NCBI GenBank assembly: GCA_014381785.1
Contig: JACNKZ010000029.1
Span: forward strand, 1 to 55,106
Direction of reading: 5' to 3'
Source of the DNA: Kiritimatiellota bacterium
GTDB lineage: Bacteria > Verrucomicrobiota > Kiritimatiellia > Kiritimatiellales > Tichowtungiaceae
DNA: 55,106 bases
Below, piece after piece: positions 37,138 through 45,165 of this stretch (the first letter of the stretch is position 1; every line of letters begins with the position of its first letter). The notes under the pieces were generated by a model that was not told the DNA's origin, did no database searches, and was given only the letters and a program-made list of their open reading frames with translations. The position numbers and the translations under genes were made by a program.

Positions 37138-37785
37138 CGGATTGGCTACCGCTTTAAAAACAAGCAGCGGCTGCGGGCGGCGCTGACGCATCCGTCGTTC
37201 CGGTATGAAAACTCCGAGGTGTCTGTCGATAATCAGCGGCTTGAATTCCTCGGCGACTCGGTGCTCGGCCTACTGGCCGCCGATGCGCTGATGAAAACCA
37301 ATCCCGATGCCGCCGAAGGCGATCTGACCCAGATGAAAAGCGCCATGGCCTCCGGCGCGGCGCTCGCGCGGGTCGCGACGGAGATCGAGCTGGGGGATTA
37401 TCTACTGCTGGGGCGCGGCGAGTCCGCGGCCGGCGGCGCGGAGCGCGAGTCCAATCTGGAGGATGCGCTCGAGGCGTTGATCGGCGCGATCTGGCTCGAC
37501 GGCGGACTGCGCGCGGTGCGCCGCTTTTTTGATCGGCATATTTTTCAGCCGCTTAAAGACACCGAACCCTCGCTGCTGAACCCCAAAGGAACGCTGCAGG
37601 AGTTTGCTCAGAAAAACGGGCTCGGCGTTCCAGAGTATAAGGTGCTGGAGCAGAGCGGGCCGGATCACGACAGTCTTTTTGTGGTGGAAGTCACCGTGTC
37701 TACCTTCGGGTTCAAGGGCGAGGGCCGCAGCCGTCGTGAAGCCGAAAAGAAGGCCGCCGAAAAGGCGGTACAGAGTCTGACGTAA
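37111..37785 (+). CDS. rnc: Ribonuclease III
   Basis: This 224-residue protein cuts double-stranded RNA in rRNA processing and decay. The RNase III domain has NQRLEFLGDSVLGLLAADAL (catalytic Glu/Asp) and NLEDALEALIGAIWLDGG (second acidic site). The dsRNA-binding domain has KGTLQEFAQ and GRSRREAEKKAAEKAV. The N-terminus MKKFQTLEKRIGYRF is partly made by a copy of the palindromic repeat (FQTLEK). No other ATG lies nearby, so translation must begin in the repeat. No Shine-Dalgarno site is visible; the preceding palindrome could fold over or expose the start. Confidence 0.95.
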   Translation: MKKFQTLEKRIGYRFKNKQRLRAALTHPSFRYENSEVSVDNQRLEFLGDSVLGLLAADALMKTNPDAAEGDLTQMKSAMASGAALARVATEIELGDYLLLGRGESAAGGAERESNLEDALEALIGAIWLDGGLRAVRRFFDRHIFQPLKDTEPSLLNPKGTLQEFAQKNGLGVPEYKVLEQSGPDHDSLFVVEVTVSTFGFKGEGRSRREAEKKAAEKAVQSLT

Positions 37786-37794
37786 TTCATCGGA

Positions 37795-37862
37795 GGTTTG
37801 GAGTGGTGGAGCATTGGATTTTTCAATAATCCAGCACTCCTATACTCCTATACTCCAATCTC
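37795..37862. repeat. GGAGTGGTGG/ACTCCTATACTCC inverted tract between rnc and the rhomboid gene
   Basis: GGAGTGGTGGAGCATTGG on the left and CCAGCACTCCTATACTCC on the right form an imperfect inverted repeat between convergent genes; it could act as a two-way transcription end. Confidence 0.65.
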
Positions 37863-38613
37863 ATCGTTTTCCCGCGCGTTTCAGTTTGGCGCGTTCGTCG
37901 CGAGTGAGGCTTTGCATTCCCTGCGCGGCGGCTTTGTCGAGGATCCGGTTGATTTCGTTCTGGGTGATTTCCGGCTGCGCGTTGCGTATTTTAGCCTTCC
38001 ATCTGATTTTGCGCATGAAGTTGGGATGGCCAATGATCAGCGCGTAGATGTAGCCCGCGATGCCGCCGCCGAGATGCGCGGCATTGGCGACCGCGCCGCC
38101 GGGGCCGCCGAGCGTGTGGAACAGTTCGTAGGCTCCCAAGCCCAGAACCAGCGCCCAGGCTTTGACCGGAAGCACCCCCCAGATATACAGTTCGCGGTTG
38201 GGGTGGAGCGCGGCGTACGCTCCAAGCACACCGAAGACGGATCCCGAGGCTCCCACACAGCTGTGCCAGTCCGGCGAAAGCATTGACCAGCCGAGCCCGC
38301 CCAGGATACCGCTCATAAAATAGAGAATAAAAAAGCGGTGGGTGCCGACGCCGCGTTCCACTTCCGGGCCGAGAAAGTAGAGGCCGAGCATGTTGGCCAG
38401 CAGATGCATGGGGCCCTGATGCAGGAACTGGTAGGTGATCAGCTCCCAGAATCCAAAGTGGCTAATCCAGTTGGCAGACAGCTGCAGAAAGGGTTTGAGC
38501 GGAAAAATGAGCCAGTCGATCAGCGCGGCGGCGATGTTGGCGACCAATAGCATTTGCACGCCGTAGGTCATGCCGCGCGGGTTTCCATAATGGGTGTAAC
38601 TTGTGTTTCGCAT
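37861..38613 (-). CDS. Rhomboid family intramembrane serine protease
   Basis: 250 residues with six hydrophobic segments. The catalytic Ser is in GASGSVFGVLGAY and the His in AHLGGGIAGYIYAL; the oxyanion-side FLHQGPMHLLANMLGLYFLG (H and N residues) is present, and a short basic cytosolic tail follows (ITQNEINRILDKAAAQG). The catalytic residues are intact, so it is probably active, unlike many bacterial pseudo-rhomboids. No Shine-Dalgarno site was seen. Substrates are unknown. It is convergent with rnc. Confidence 0.9.
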   Translation of the reverse strand: MRNTSYTHYGNPRGMTYGVQMLLVANIAAALIDWLIFPLKPFLQLSANWISHFGFWELITYQFLHQGPMHLLANMLGLYFLGPEVERGVGTHRFFILYFMSGILGGLGWSMLSPDWHSCVGASGSVFGVLGAYAALHPNRELYIWGVLPVKAWALVLGLGAYELFHTLGGPGGAVANAAHLGGGIAGYIYALIIGHPNFMRKIRWKAKIRNAQPEITQNEINRILDKAAAQGMQSLTRDERAKLKRAGKR

Positions 38614-38705
38614 GCGGGTGAGTGTAGTGGATTTTTAATGGATTGCAAAAGGATGTGCTTTGGATTAGTTTCGCACCTCACTTTGAGCGACTCAGGACGA
38701 AAAAA

Positions 38706-39656
38706 ATGTCAGATATTTATGTAAGACCTTATGGCGAGCGGAGCAGGAACCCTTTGCGGTTTTTGTTGCCTGTACTGCTGATCGCGGCTGTGGTCGGCGG
38801 GGTCGTCTGGTGGTTGCTCGAACGGCCGGAGTCGATCGAGGAGCCCGCCCCGGCGGCGGCTGAAGCTTCCGCACAGCCGTCTTCGTCTGTTGCGTCGAAA
38901 ACGCCCTCAACGGCGGTTGCACAGGCCTCGGCGGTCGATGTGCAGCGGATGTATAACCGGGCGCAATCTGAACTGGCGGCCGGCAAGCTGGTCGAGGCGT
39001 CCGCTCTGCTCGACGAAGTGATTGAGAAAACCACCGATCCCGCTTTAAAGAATAATGCGCTTCGCGTGCAGGGCCGCATCAATGTGCAGCTTTTCCTCTC
39101 CGCGGTGCCGACGCCCGAAAAGAAAAGCTATGTGATCCAGCCCGGCGACTCGCTCGACCGCATCGCCCGCAGAAACAACACGACTGTGGAGTTGATTCGC
39201 ACGATGAACGGAATTAAAGGCGATCTGATTTATCCCGGTGCCCGTCTGCTGCTTCCCGCCGTTCCGTTTGAAGTCCTCGTGGACAAGTCCGCCCGCCAGC
39301 TCGATCTCATGATGAACGGCAAACTGTTCAAACGCTATTCCATCGGAGTGGGGCAGTATGGCAAAACACCTGTCGGAACCTTCCACACGGTGGTTCATCA
39401 GGAAAACCCGGACTGGACCCCGCCCAGCGGTGGCATTATCCCCTTTGGCGATCCGCGTAACGTACTCGGAACCCGCTGGATGTCTTTTGAGGACAAAGAC
39501 CGTCCGGATCTGAAAGGATTCGGTATTCACGGCACCTCGCAACGCGACAGTATTGGCGGAGAAACCAGCAACGGTTGCATTCGCATGTTGAATGAAGACG
39601 TTGAAGAGGTCTTTTTGCTGATTCCGCGTGGAACTCAAGTTGTCATCCAAGAGTAA
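38706..39656 (+). CDS. LysM and L,D-transpeptidase (YkuD) protein
   Basis: 316 residues. An N-terminal membrane anchor (LRFLLPVLLIAAVVGGVVWW) is followed by an Ala/Ser/Pro-rich linker and a helical TPR-like unit. A LysM peptidoglycan-binding domain (YVIQPGDSLDRIARRNNTT to YPGARLLLP) comes next. The C-terminal YkuD domain has IHGTSQRDSIGG and TSNGCIRM (catalytic Cys with His). It cross-links peptidoglycan stems in a penicillin-insensitive way or attaches proteins to the wall. ATG 38706 has AGGA before it; the longer open frame is not used. Confidence 0.9.
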   Translation: MSDIYVRPYGERSRNPLRFLLPVLLIAAVVGGVVWWLLERPESIEEPAPAAAEASAQPSSSVASKTPSTAVAQASAVDVQRMYNRAQSELAAGKLVEASALLDEVIEKTTDPALKNNALRVQGRINVQLFLSAVPTPEKKSYVIQPGDSLDRIARRNNTTVELIRTMNGIKGDLIYPGARLLLPAVPFEVLVDKSARQLDLMMNGKLFKRYSIGVGQYGKTPVGTFHTVVHQENPDWTPPSGGIIPFGDPRNVLGTRWMSFEDKDRPDLKGFGIHGTSQRDSIGGETSNGCIRMLNEDVEEVFLLIPRGTQVVIQE

Positions 39657-39661
39657 AAAAA

Positions 39662-39679
39662 GTCATCCTGACGGATGAC
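39662..39679 (+). other. Small hairpin between the L,D-transpeptidase gene and accA
   Basis: GTCATCC and GGATGAC flank a 4-base loop, directly before the accA Shine-Dalgarno AAGGAG. It may reduce read-through. Confidence 0.45.
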
Positions 39680-39696
39680 GGAAAAAAGGAGCCCCC

Positions 39697-40653
39697 ATGC
39701 CCCCCTTTACATTGCCTTTTGAAAAACCTGTTTTCGATCTGGAAAAAAAACTGCACGAGCTGGAAGACTTCAGCAAAGAGCAGGACATTGATGTGTCGCA
39801 TGAAGTCGAGCGCATGAAAGAAAAGATCAAAGCCACCCGGGAACAGATCTACAGCAATCTCACCTCGTGGCAGAAAGTCCAGGTCGCGCGTCATCCTGAA
39901 CGTCCGTACACCCTGGACTACATCAAACACATGACCACCGACTTCGTCGAAATCCACGGCGACCGGATTCATAAAGACGACCGCGCCATCATCGGCGGTT
40001 TTGCCAAAATCGACGGACAGAAAGTCATGATCATCGGCTCGCAGAAAGGGCGCGACACCAAGAGCAATCTCATTTGCAACTTCGGTTGCGCCTATCCCGA
40101 AGGCTACCGCAAAGCCCTGCGTCTGATGCGCCTGGCCGACAAATTTAATGTGCCGATCCTCACGCTCATCGACACCCCCGGCGCTTTCCCCGGCCTCGAA
40201 TCGGAAGAACGTCATATTGCCGAAGCCATCGCGGTAAACCTGCGCGAAATGTTCAACCTGCGTGTTCCGATGATTGTCACCATCATCGGTGAAGGCGGCT
40301 CCGGCGGAGCGCTCGGCATCGGTATTGGCGATCGCATCCTGATTCTCGAGCACGCGTATTATTCCGTGATTTCGCCGGAAGGCTGCGCCGCGATTCTCTT
40401 TAAAGACCGCGCCTATGCCGACAAATCCGCCGACGCGCTGAAAATCACCGCGCAGCACCTGATTGAAAACAAGCTGGCCGACGAAATTGTTCCCGAGCCG
40501 AAGGGCGGGGCGCATACCGACCATGAGGCCGCTGCCGCCAATCTGAAAGAGGTGATCCTGCGAAATCTGAATGAGTTAAAGCAACTCTCTGAAGAAGATC
40601 GCATGAACGGACGCTACGATAAATTCCGCGCCATGGGTGTGTTTGAAGAGTAA
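39697..40653 (+). CDS. accA: Acetyl-CoA carboxylase carboxyltransferase subunit alpha
   Basis: This 318-residue protein transfers the carboxyl from biotin to acetyl-CoA, with AccD, in fatty acid synthesis. Motifs: FEKPVFDLEKKLHELE at the start, ARHPERPYTLDYI, TLIDTPGAFPG, EGGSGGALGIGIGDR and LEHAYYSVISPEGCAAILF. Length matches E. coli AccA (319). AAAAAAGGAG lies before the ATG. accD is not adjacent. The transcript ends in a terminator built partly from the palindromic repeat. Confidence 0.97.
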   Translation: MPPFTLPFEKPVFDLEKKLHELEDFSKEQDIDVSHEVERMKEKIKATREQIYSNLTSWQKVQVARHPERPYTLDYIKHMTTDFVEIHGDRIHKDDRAIIGGFAKIDGQKVMIIGSQKGRDTKSNLICNFGCAYPEGYRKALRLMRLADKFNVPILTLIDTPGAFPGLESEERHIAEAIAVNLREMFNLRVPMIVTIIGEGGSGGALGIGIGDRILILEHAYYSVISPEGCAAILFKDRAYADKSADALKITAQHLIENKLADEIVPEPKGGAHTDHEAAAANLKEVILRNLNELKQLSEEDRMNGRYDKFRAMGVFEE

Positions 40654-40654
40654 T

Positions 40655-40731
40655 CTTCCGAACCTTGGAAGATGTGGCCCCGTTTTTTCCATGTTTGGAA
40701 AAACGGGGTTTCTTTTTTCCAACCATTGGAA
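40655..40731. repeat. Three palindromic repeats after accA
   Basis: CTTCCGAACCTTGGAAG (40655-40671), TTTTCCATGTTTGGAAAA (about 40684-40702) and TTTTTTCCAACCATTGGAAG (40713-40732). The middle one is the upper stem of the accA terminator. Confidence 0.85.
40678..40720 (+). terminator. accA terminator containing a palindromic repeat
   Basis: CCCCGTTTTTTCCA pairs with TGGAAAAACGGGG, followed by TTTCTTTTTT. The repeat forms the loop-proximal part of the stem; a CCCCG/CGGGG clamp extends it. Confidence 0.85.
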
Positions 40732-40747
40732 GCCGGGTCATTTTTTT

Positions 40748-40897
40748 GACGGGATCAACAAGATAGACAGGATAAAAAATCTTGTAAATCAAGGGGGCTA
40801 ATCAATTTTTGTAATGTCTCCTTATATTTGCTGGATGTTGATCCACTGGATGTGGATGTCGTTTATTAAAAATCCTGATCATCCTGTTTATCCTGTC
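40748..40897. repeat. Spaced inverted repeat of the ATCCTGT family, copy 3
   Basis: Left arm GACGGGATCAACAAGATAGA (from 40748) and right arm ATCCTGATCATCCTGTTTAT (from 40872), with 98 bases between. Nothing gene-like lies in the spacer. Confidence 0.7.
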
Positions 40898-40996
40898 AAA
40901 AAACTAGCCGTAGCTCAGAGCAGATGCAGGGCAAAATGGTAGCTCGACAAAACGGGACATTCTCAAACATTGGAATTACGTATTACGAATTACTCG

Positions 40997-41353
40997 TTAC
41001 GCAGTACGGCTTCTCGTCACTTCCACCGCAACGCTTTTGCAGAAGCGCAGCGCGCCGGGCTTATCGATGGTCACGGTGGCGCTCTGAACTTTTGAATCGT
41101 TCAGGCAGATTTGGGCAATGCCTTCCGCCAGTGACTCAATCAGATTGAAGCTGCTGTTTTCTACAAAATCGAGAATGTTCAACTTGATGGTTTTGTAATC
41201 AACCGTGTCGGTCAGATCGTCGCTCTTTCCTGCCGCGCGCAGGTCGGTTTCCATCGTCACGTTGATGATGACATCCTGCTTCTTTTCCCGCTCCTCGGGG
41301 TAGAGCCCGATGATGCAGCGCAGCGCGAAATCTCTGATATAAATTTTGTCCAT
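40997..41353 (-). CDS. folB: Dihydroneopterin aldolase
   Basis: This 118-residue protein starts MDKIYIRDFALRCIIGLYPEER, then VIINVTMETDL, DTVDYKTIKLNILDFVENSS, FNLIESLAEGIAQICL and a C-terminal VTIDKPGALRFCKSVAVEVTR. This is the FolB/T-fold pattern: active-site Glu and Tyr, with the Lys in DKPGAL. It makes 6-hydroxymethyl-dihydropterin for folate synthesis, upstream of the ThyA/FolA cycle. No usable Shine-Dalgarno site (the bases before the ATG read CCTCCT). Other fol genes are not adjacent, although a FolM-like SDR lies at 47362. Confidence 0.92.
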   Translation of the reverse strand: MDKIYIRDFALRCIIGLYPEEREKKQDVIINVTMETDLRAAGKSDDLTDTVDYKTIKLNILDFVENSSFNLIESLAEGIAQICLNDSKVQSATVTIDKPGALRFCKSVAVEVTRSRTA

Positions 41354-41578
41354 AGGAGGAAATTATCAGCAGATACGGCCTTTCACAAGGTTGGCTTTTA
41401 TGTCGATTATAGATTGGATTTAGACTTAACAAAAACCACGCCGCCACCCGTGGAAAATGGAAGGCTGTTTGAGTCAAAGAATATGGTTAAAAATAGAATA
41501 GAAACCTTATACAAGAGTTTTGTACAGTGTTGGTGAAGTGACCATGGAATAATTAGAATAGAAAGCTATAGTTCAGAA

Positions 41579-41603
41579 GATTGTCAAATTATCGGACTGA
41601 CCC
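41579..41603. mobile_element. Solo right-end sequence of the REP-associated transposase element
   Basis: ATTGTCAAATTATCGGACTG plus ACCC matches the right end of the element at 47275-47300. The bases before it read in one frame as VQKIVKLSD and stop, close to the LQKIVKLSD tail of the intact transposase, so this is the leftover end of a second copy. It forms the left border of the accessory island. Confidence 0.75.
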
Positions 41604-41610
41604 GAATGGC

Positions 41611-42066
41611 ATGACCCGAATGGCACAAAGCCGGCGACTGCTCGACTGCATCAAGGCCCTTGTGCGTTCCCGCTGCGAAGCAGAGCAGCAAAGTCCAGAC
41701 ACTGTCTGGTTTAGCCGCCGTGAGCTGTGCGAGTCCAGCGGCTGGAGTTACAGTCAGGTCAAGCGGCACCTTCCCCGGTTGCAGGAGCTCGAACTCATCG
41801 GCGCCCGCTCCGGGCGCATGGGGGCAACCATGCGCTACGAGCCGTTCGCCGACGTGCACGAGCCGGAGCGCGGCGAGTCAATCGGCCTGCTTGATGTCAG
41901 CAAACTTAAAGGTACGACAGCAGCCTTGACGGGCAAAAAGGCAACCTTGACCCCCCATTGCCAAAAACCGGCGGCAAAGTTAAAGCGTTCAGAGTCAACA
42001 AGTAGCTCCAACCTTTCCACCTTGCCGAAACGCACATCTGGAACCCCGGTTTTAGCGGGGTCGTAG
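41611..42066 (+). pseudogene. Truncated winged-helix protein (C-terminal part of a mobile-element primase/helicase?)
   Basis: 151 residues from ATG 41611. The recognisable part is a winged-helix motif: VWFSRRELCESSGWSYSQVK, then RHLPRLQELELIGARSGRMG. This pattern is typical of C-terminal DNA-binding segments of primase/helicase proteins on integrative elements. The rest (GLLDVSKLKGTTAALTGKKA) is low complexity. The upstream part of the gene appears replaced by the transposase end sequence directly in front, so it is probably a remnant. It may still be translated with the integrase that follows two bases later. Confidence 0.5.
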
Positions 42067-42068
42067 TC

Positions 42069-43130
42069 ATGGCAAAACACCGGGGATATAAAACCGCCGT
42101 GGCCACCATGCGCGGACGCGATCCGGCGCACTACGGCGGAGCCGAACGAGCCGCCGACCACTTCAACCGCAACGACCAGACGCTGGCCGTCTGTGTCGAT
42201 GACTACCTCGATACAATGAAGGTTTTAAACCGTACCGAGTGCGCTCAGAAGAGCTGGCGCGGACAGCTGGCCCCGTTCCTTCAATGGACGGATGAGCGCG
42301 ACCTGATTGTTCCCGAGCAGATCACCCGTTCCATCCTCGAAAGCTATCAGCGGCATCTCTACCACTACCGCAAGGCAAACGGAAAGCCTCTGAGCATCAA
42401 CACCCAGCGCGACCGGCTCGGATGCGTTAAAAGCCTCTTTGCATGGCTCTGCCGCAAACGCCGGCTCGAAGCCAACCCGGCCAGCGAGCTGGATTTACCG
42501 AAACCGGAAAAGCGGCTTCCGGAAGAAGCCCTAAGCCGGTCGGAGGTGGAGAGTATCCTGTCCGCGCCCGACATCACCGATCCGCTCGGGATCCGCGACC
42601 GCGCCATCATGGAGCTGTTCTACTCGACCGCCGTCCGCCGCGCTGAAATGGCCCGGCTGAGTATCTCCGACTTGAATATCGAAAAGCGGATCCTCTGGGT
42701 TCGGAAAGGGAAGGGGAACAAAGACCGCGTGGTTCCGGTCGGCAGTCGCGCTTTGCTGTGGGTTGAAAAATACCTCAACGATGTCCGGCCTCTGCTCGTG
42801 CCGTCGGTTGACGAACACGCGCTTTTCCTTAGCGGCTACGGCCATCCGTTCAAGCCCGATGCGCTCGGCCACCTTGTCACCAAATACATTCGATCCGCCG
42901 ACATCGGCCGCACCAAAGGCGGCTGTCATCTGTTCCGGCATACCTGCGCAACGCACCTGCTCGAAGGCGGGGCGGACATCCGCTATATCCAGCAGCTTCT
43001 CGGACACGAAAGCCTGGAAACCACGGCGATCTATACCGCCGTCAACATCACCGAACTGCAAGCCGTTCATGGCCGCTGTCATCCCGCCGAAAAGGCTTCA
43101 AATTCGAAGGAAGAAGGGGTATCTTCATGA
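42069..43130 (+). CDS. Tyrosine recombinase/integrase coupled to HicBA
   Basis: 353 residues. N-terminal core-binding domain with LAVCVDDYLDTMKVLNRTEC and FLQWTDERDL. Catalytic domain with STAVRRAEMARLSISDLN (first Arg), GKGNKDRVVPVGS (Lys), HLFRHTCATHLLEGGADIRY, then LLGHESLETTAIYTAVN (His-x2-Arg, His, Tyr). No integron-specific insertion is visible. The stop codon overlaps the hicB ATG by four bases (ATGA). It lies inside the island between two transposase end sequences. It likely mobilises an integrative element; the attachment site is unknown. Confidence 0.88.
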   Translation: MAKHRGYKTAVATMRGRDPAHYGGAERAADHFNRNDQTLAVCVDDYLDTMKVLNRTECAQKSWRGQLAPFLQWTDERDLIVPEQITRSILESYQRHLYHYRKANGKPLSINTQRDRLGCVKSLFAWLCRKRRLEANPASELDLPKPEKRLPEEALSRSEVESILSAPDITDPLGIRDRAIMELFYSTAVRRAEMARLSISDLNIEKRILWVRKGKGNKDRVVPVGSRALLWVEKYLNDVRPLLVPSVDEHALFLSGYGHPFKPDALGHLVTKYIRSADIGRTKGGCHLFRHTCATHLLEGGADIRYIQQLLGHESLETTAIYTAVNITELQAVHGRCHPAEKASNSKEEGVSS

Positions 43131-43339
43131 GCATGAAATTTATGACTACAGTTTATCGCGACGAAGACGGTGCATGGATCGCCGAATGTCCTGCCATTCC
43201 CGGATGTATCAGTCAGGGCGAAAATCACGACGATGCGTTACGCAACATTCAAGAAGCAATCGCCGCTTGTCTGGAAGTTCGTTCTGAGCGTGGAATGCCG
43301 TTGACCGTTGAAACCCATCAGGTTGAGGTGATGGCCTGA
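43127..43339 (+). CDS. hicB: HicB family antitoxin
   Basis: This 70-residue protein has the HicB partial RNase-H-like fold: FMTTVYRDEDGAWIAECPA, IPGCISQGENHDDALRNIQE and AIAACLEVRSE. It normally binds and blocks HicA and represses its own operon, but a C-terminal DNA-binding helix domain is absent in this short form. Its ATG overlaps the integrase stop and its TGA overlaps the hicA ATG (TGATG). The antitoxin-first order is one of the known arrangements. Coupling to an integrase suggests a stability module of the mobile element. Confidence 0.92.
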   Translation: MSMKFMTTVYRDEDGAWIAECPAIPGCISQGENHDDALRNIQEAIAACLEVRSERGMPLTVETHQVEVMA

Positions 43340-43566
43340 TGCCGCCGATTCCTCAGCTCAGCGGGCGCAAGGTTGTTCAGTATTTTCAGCGGGATGGATG
43401 GGAAGTTGTCCGGCAGCGTGGCAGCCATATCATTCTTGTGAAAGACGGGCATATCGCATCTCTCTCTGTGCCCGATCACAAAGCGGTTGCCAAGGGAACT
43501 CTACGCGGTCTCATCCGTGCCGCCGGTCTCACTGTGGACGAATTCCTCAGCCTTAAAAACCGCTAA
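43339..43566 (+). CDS. hicA: HicA family mRNA interferase toxin
   Basis: This 75-residue dsRBD-like toxin starts PPIPQLSGRKVVQYFQRDGW, then EVVRQRGSHIILVKDGH with the catalytic His in GSHIIL, and SVPDHKAVAKGTLRGLIRAA. It cleaves mRNAs when released from HicB. It overlaps hicB by one base. The catalytic histidine and the G-T-L-R-G-L-I-R helix are intact, so it is probably active. Confidence 0.94.
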   Translation: MPPIPQLSGRKVVQYFQRDGWEVVRQRGSHIILVKDGHIASLSVPDHKAVAKGTLRGLIRAAGLTVDEFLSLKNR

Positions 43567-43597
43567 CCTAGCCATTTTTTATCTTTAGCCGCCTTCG

Positions 43598-44608
43598 GTG
43601 AGTCGCTACATTCTTCGAATGCTTCTTGCCGATCCATATGCCCGGAAAAAATCGAGATCCCCCTCGAAAAACCGCGTCTGGAATTTTTTCGACCCTTCAA
43701 AGTCTTTTGCCGGTGATCTCTCCTCTAAAACCCAATGTTCGCAATGGGAAAAACCGGAATCGGCTACGACAACTGCGTCGGAACACAGTTACTTCGCACT
43801 CTACGAGGCGTATGGAACAAGACCGTACGAATGGGGCGACGATCCCGACCGCCAAAAGGCCAACACCAAAGAAGAAGAAACCGATCTAGGCCTCCTAAAC
43901 GAAGGTATGCGCTACCGCGATTTGGAGACAGGTACCTTCACGACTCGCGACCCTATCGGCTACGCTGACGGTCCAAACATCTACTGCTACGTTCACTGTA
44001 ACCCGATTACCAAATTCGATGCGTTTGGGTTAGAAATGAAATTTGTTAATGCAGATGGTTCGCCAAACGATTGGGCTAGCGGGATGTGGAATGATACAAA
44101 AGGATCTTTATCTGTGGATATGGTTAATGAAATGGATTCTGCGGATACAATGACAGTAGTTTTTGTTGTTGATAATCACAAAGATGTTGAAGTGGGGCAG
44201 TATTCGGAAGAAACCACTTACCAAATCATTGATAAGACTGATTTGCTCGCTGCGGAAGAAGGTACGCCTATGACCACTGCGAGCTTATTCCTTCATGAAG
44301 CTGTCGAGGGGTATGGCGCCCAAAACGAGGGTTTAAAGTACCCGGAGGCTCATAAGCAGGCGAGTGCGACAGAGGGCTTAGTGACAGGTTGGACTCGTGC
44401 AGAAAGTACGCTCTGGACTCCAATATGCGATGACAATGGAGAGCGGACCGGAGGGAAGCAAATGAAAACCAACTATCATCGCGAAATTGATGGAGGTATT
44501 CAAGATGCCACTGTTACGGTAACATCGGATCCAAAAGGAAACATCTCCTACTCAACCATCTATCACGAGGTGTTGAAACCGCCCGTGGAAGAGTCTGCGG
44601 AAGAATAA
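43598..44608 (+). CDS. Orphan RHS core tip with zincin-like C-terminal domain
   Basis: 336 codons from GTG 43598; the true start is uncertain. Only from about residue 62 (base 43781) is RHS homology seen: LYEAYGTRPYEWGDDPDRQK, then GMRYRDLETGTFTTRDPIGY and YCYVHCNPITKFDAFGL, a degenerate DPxGL site. Residues 1-60 look like unrelated junction sequence. The tail is AT-richer and includes SLFLHEAVEGYG (His233, Glu234, Glu237) and YPEAHKQASATEG (His252, Glu259), a possible zinc-metalloprotease motif. No cage or signal peptide. A lipoprotein gene follows, so it is a candidate toxin tip or cassette. Confidence 0.55.
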   Translation: MSRYILRMLLADPYARKKSRSPSKNRVWNFFDPSKSFAGDLSSKTQCSQWEKPESATTTASEHSYFALYEAYGTRPYEWGDDPDRQKANTKEEETDLGLLNEGMRYRDLETGTFTTRDPIGYADGPNIYCYVHCNPITKFDAFGLEMKFVNADGSPNDWASGMWNDTKGSLSVDMVNEMDSADTMTVVFVVDNHKDVEVGQYSEETTYQIIDKTDLLAAEEGTPMTTASLFLHEAVEGYGAQNEGLKYPEAHKQASATEGLVTGWTRAESTLWTPICDDNGERTGGKQMKTNYHREIDGGIQDATVTVTSDPKGNISYSTIYHEVLKPPVEESAEE

Positions 44609-44665
44609 AATAGATGATGAATGTGTTTTTCGATATCTGCTAACGGCAGAGGAAGGTGCGCTGAA

Positions 44666-45142
44666 ATGAGAGCTGAGACTATGAGTAAATCGTTAAAACT
44701 GGTGAAGTTTTGTTTCTTACAGATTATTTTTTTTGCGCTCCTTTCATGCAGCACGATAGATAAGGATAATCTGATCGTTTCATCCAATGGTATTGGATTG
44801 GGGAATCATGAAATCTATTTTGGAGGGAGGTTCTGTGTTGTTGACGAGACAACTCAAATGTCGCCAGTAGTTAGCATTTATGATTTGGAATTTATAAAGG
44901 CAAAGGTTCAGGCGAAGCGGGAAAACCAGAAAACCTATGTAGATCAAGCTCCGAATCTCCCCCAGTTACCATCGTTAATGGGGGAACCCCTGTTGCCATC
45001 AGAAAAGACACTTGCACATATTATAGCGATGTACGAAAAAGGCGATTTGTTAATGTACTATGGTTGGGTTAATTGGGGGTGGGCATTGTGGCGAAACGGG
45101 GAAATCATACAATATTGGACTCTATCTTATTCTAGCTTATAG
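44666..45142 (+). CDS. Small lipoprotein, candidate immunity partner of the zincin RHS tip
   Basis: 158 residues from ATG 44666 (GGAAGG nearby); ATG 44681 (MSKSLKLVK) is an alternative. A lipobox is visible at IIFFALLSCS. The rest is unrecognised: GIGLGNHEIYFGGRFCVV, a Pro-rich middle (QAPNLPQLPSLMGEPLLP) and a Trp-rich end (YYGWVNWGWALWRNGE). Base use is AT-rich like the preceding RHS tail. The RHS-tip-then-lipoprotein order mirrors the cassette at 25813-27268, which supports an immunity role. This is inference. Confidence 0.55.
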   Translation: MRAETMSKSLKLVKFCFLQIIFFALLSCSTIDKDNLIVSSNGIGLGNHEIYFGGRFCVVDETTQMSPVVSIYDLEFIKAKVQAKRENQKTYVDQAPNLPQLPSLMGEPLLPSEKTLAHIIAMYEKGDLLMYYGWVNWGWALWRNGEIIQYWTLSYSSL

Positions 45143-45165
45143 AAAAGGGGAACGGGGTCAGGAAC

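Noticed and set aside
42069-43566. Integron (integrase with gene cassettes)
   Set aside because: The integrase lacks a visible integron-specific insertion, the genes point the same way as the integrase in one coupled unit, and no attC-like repeats flank each gene.
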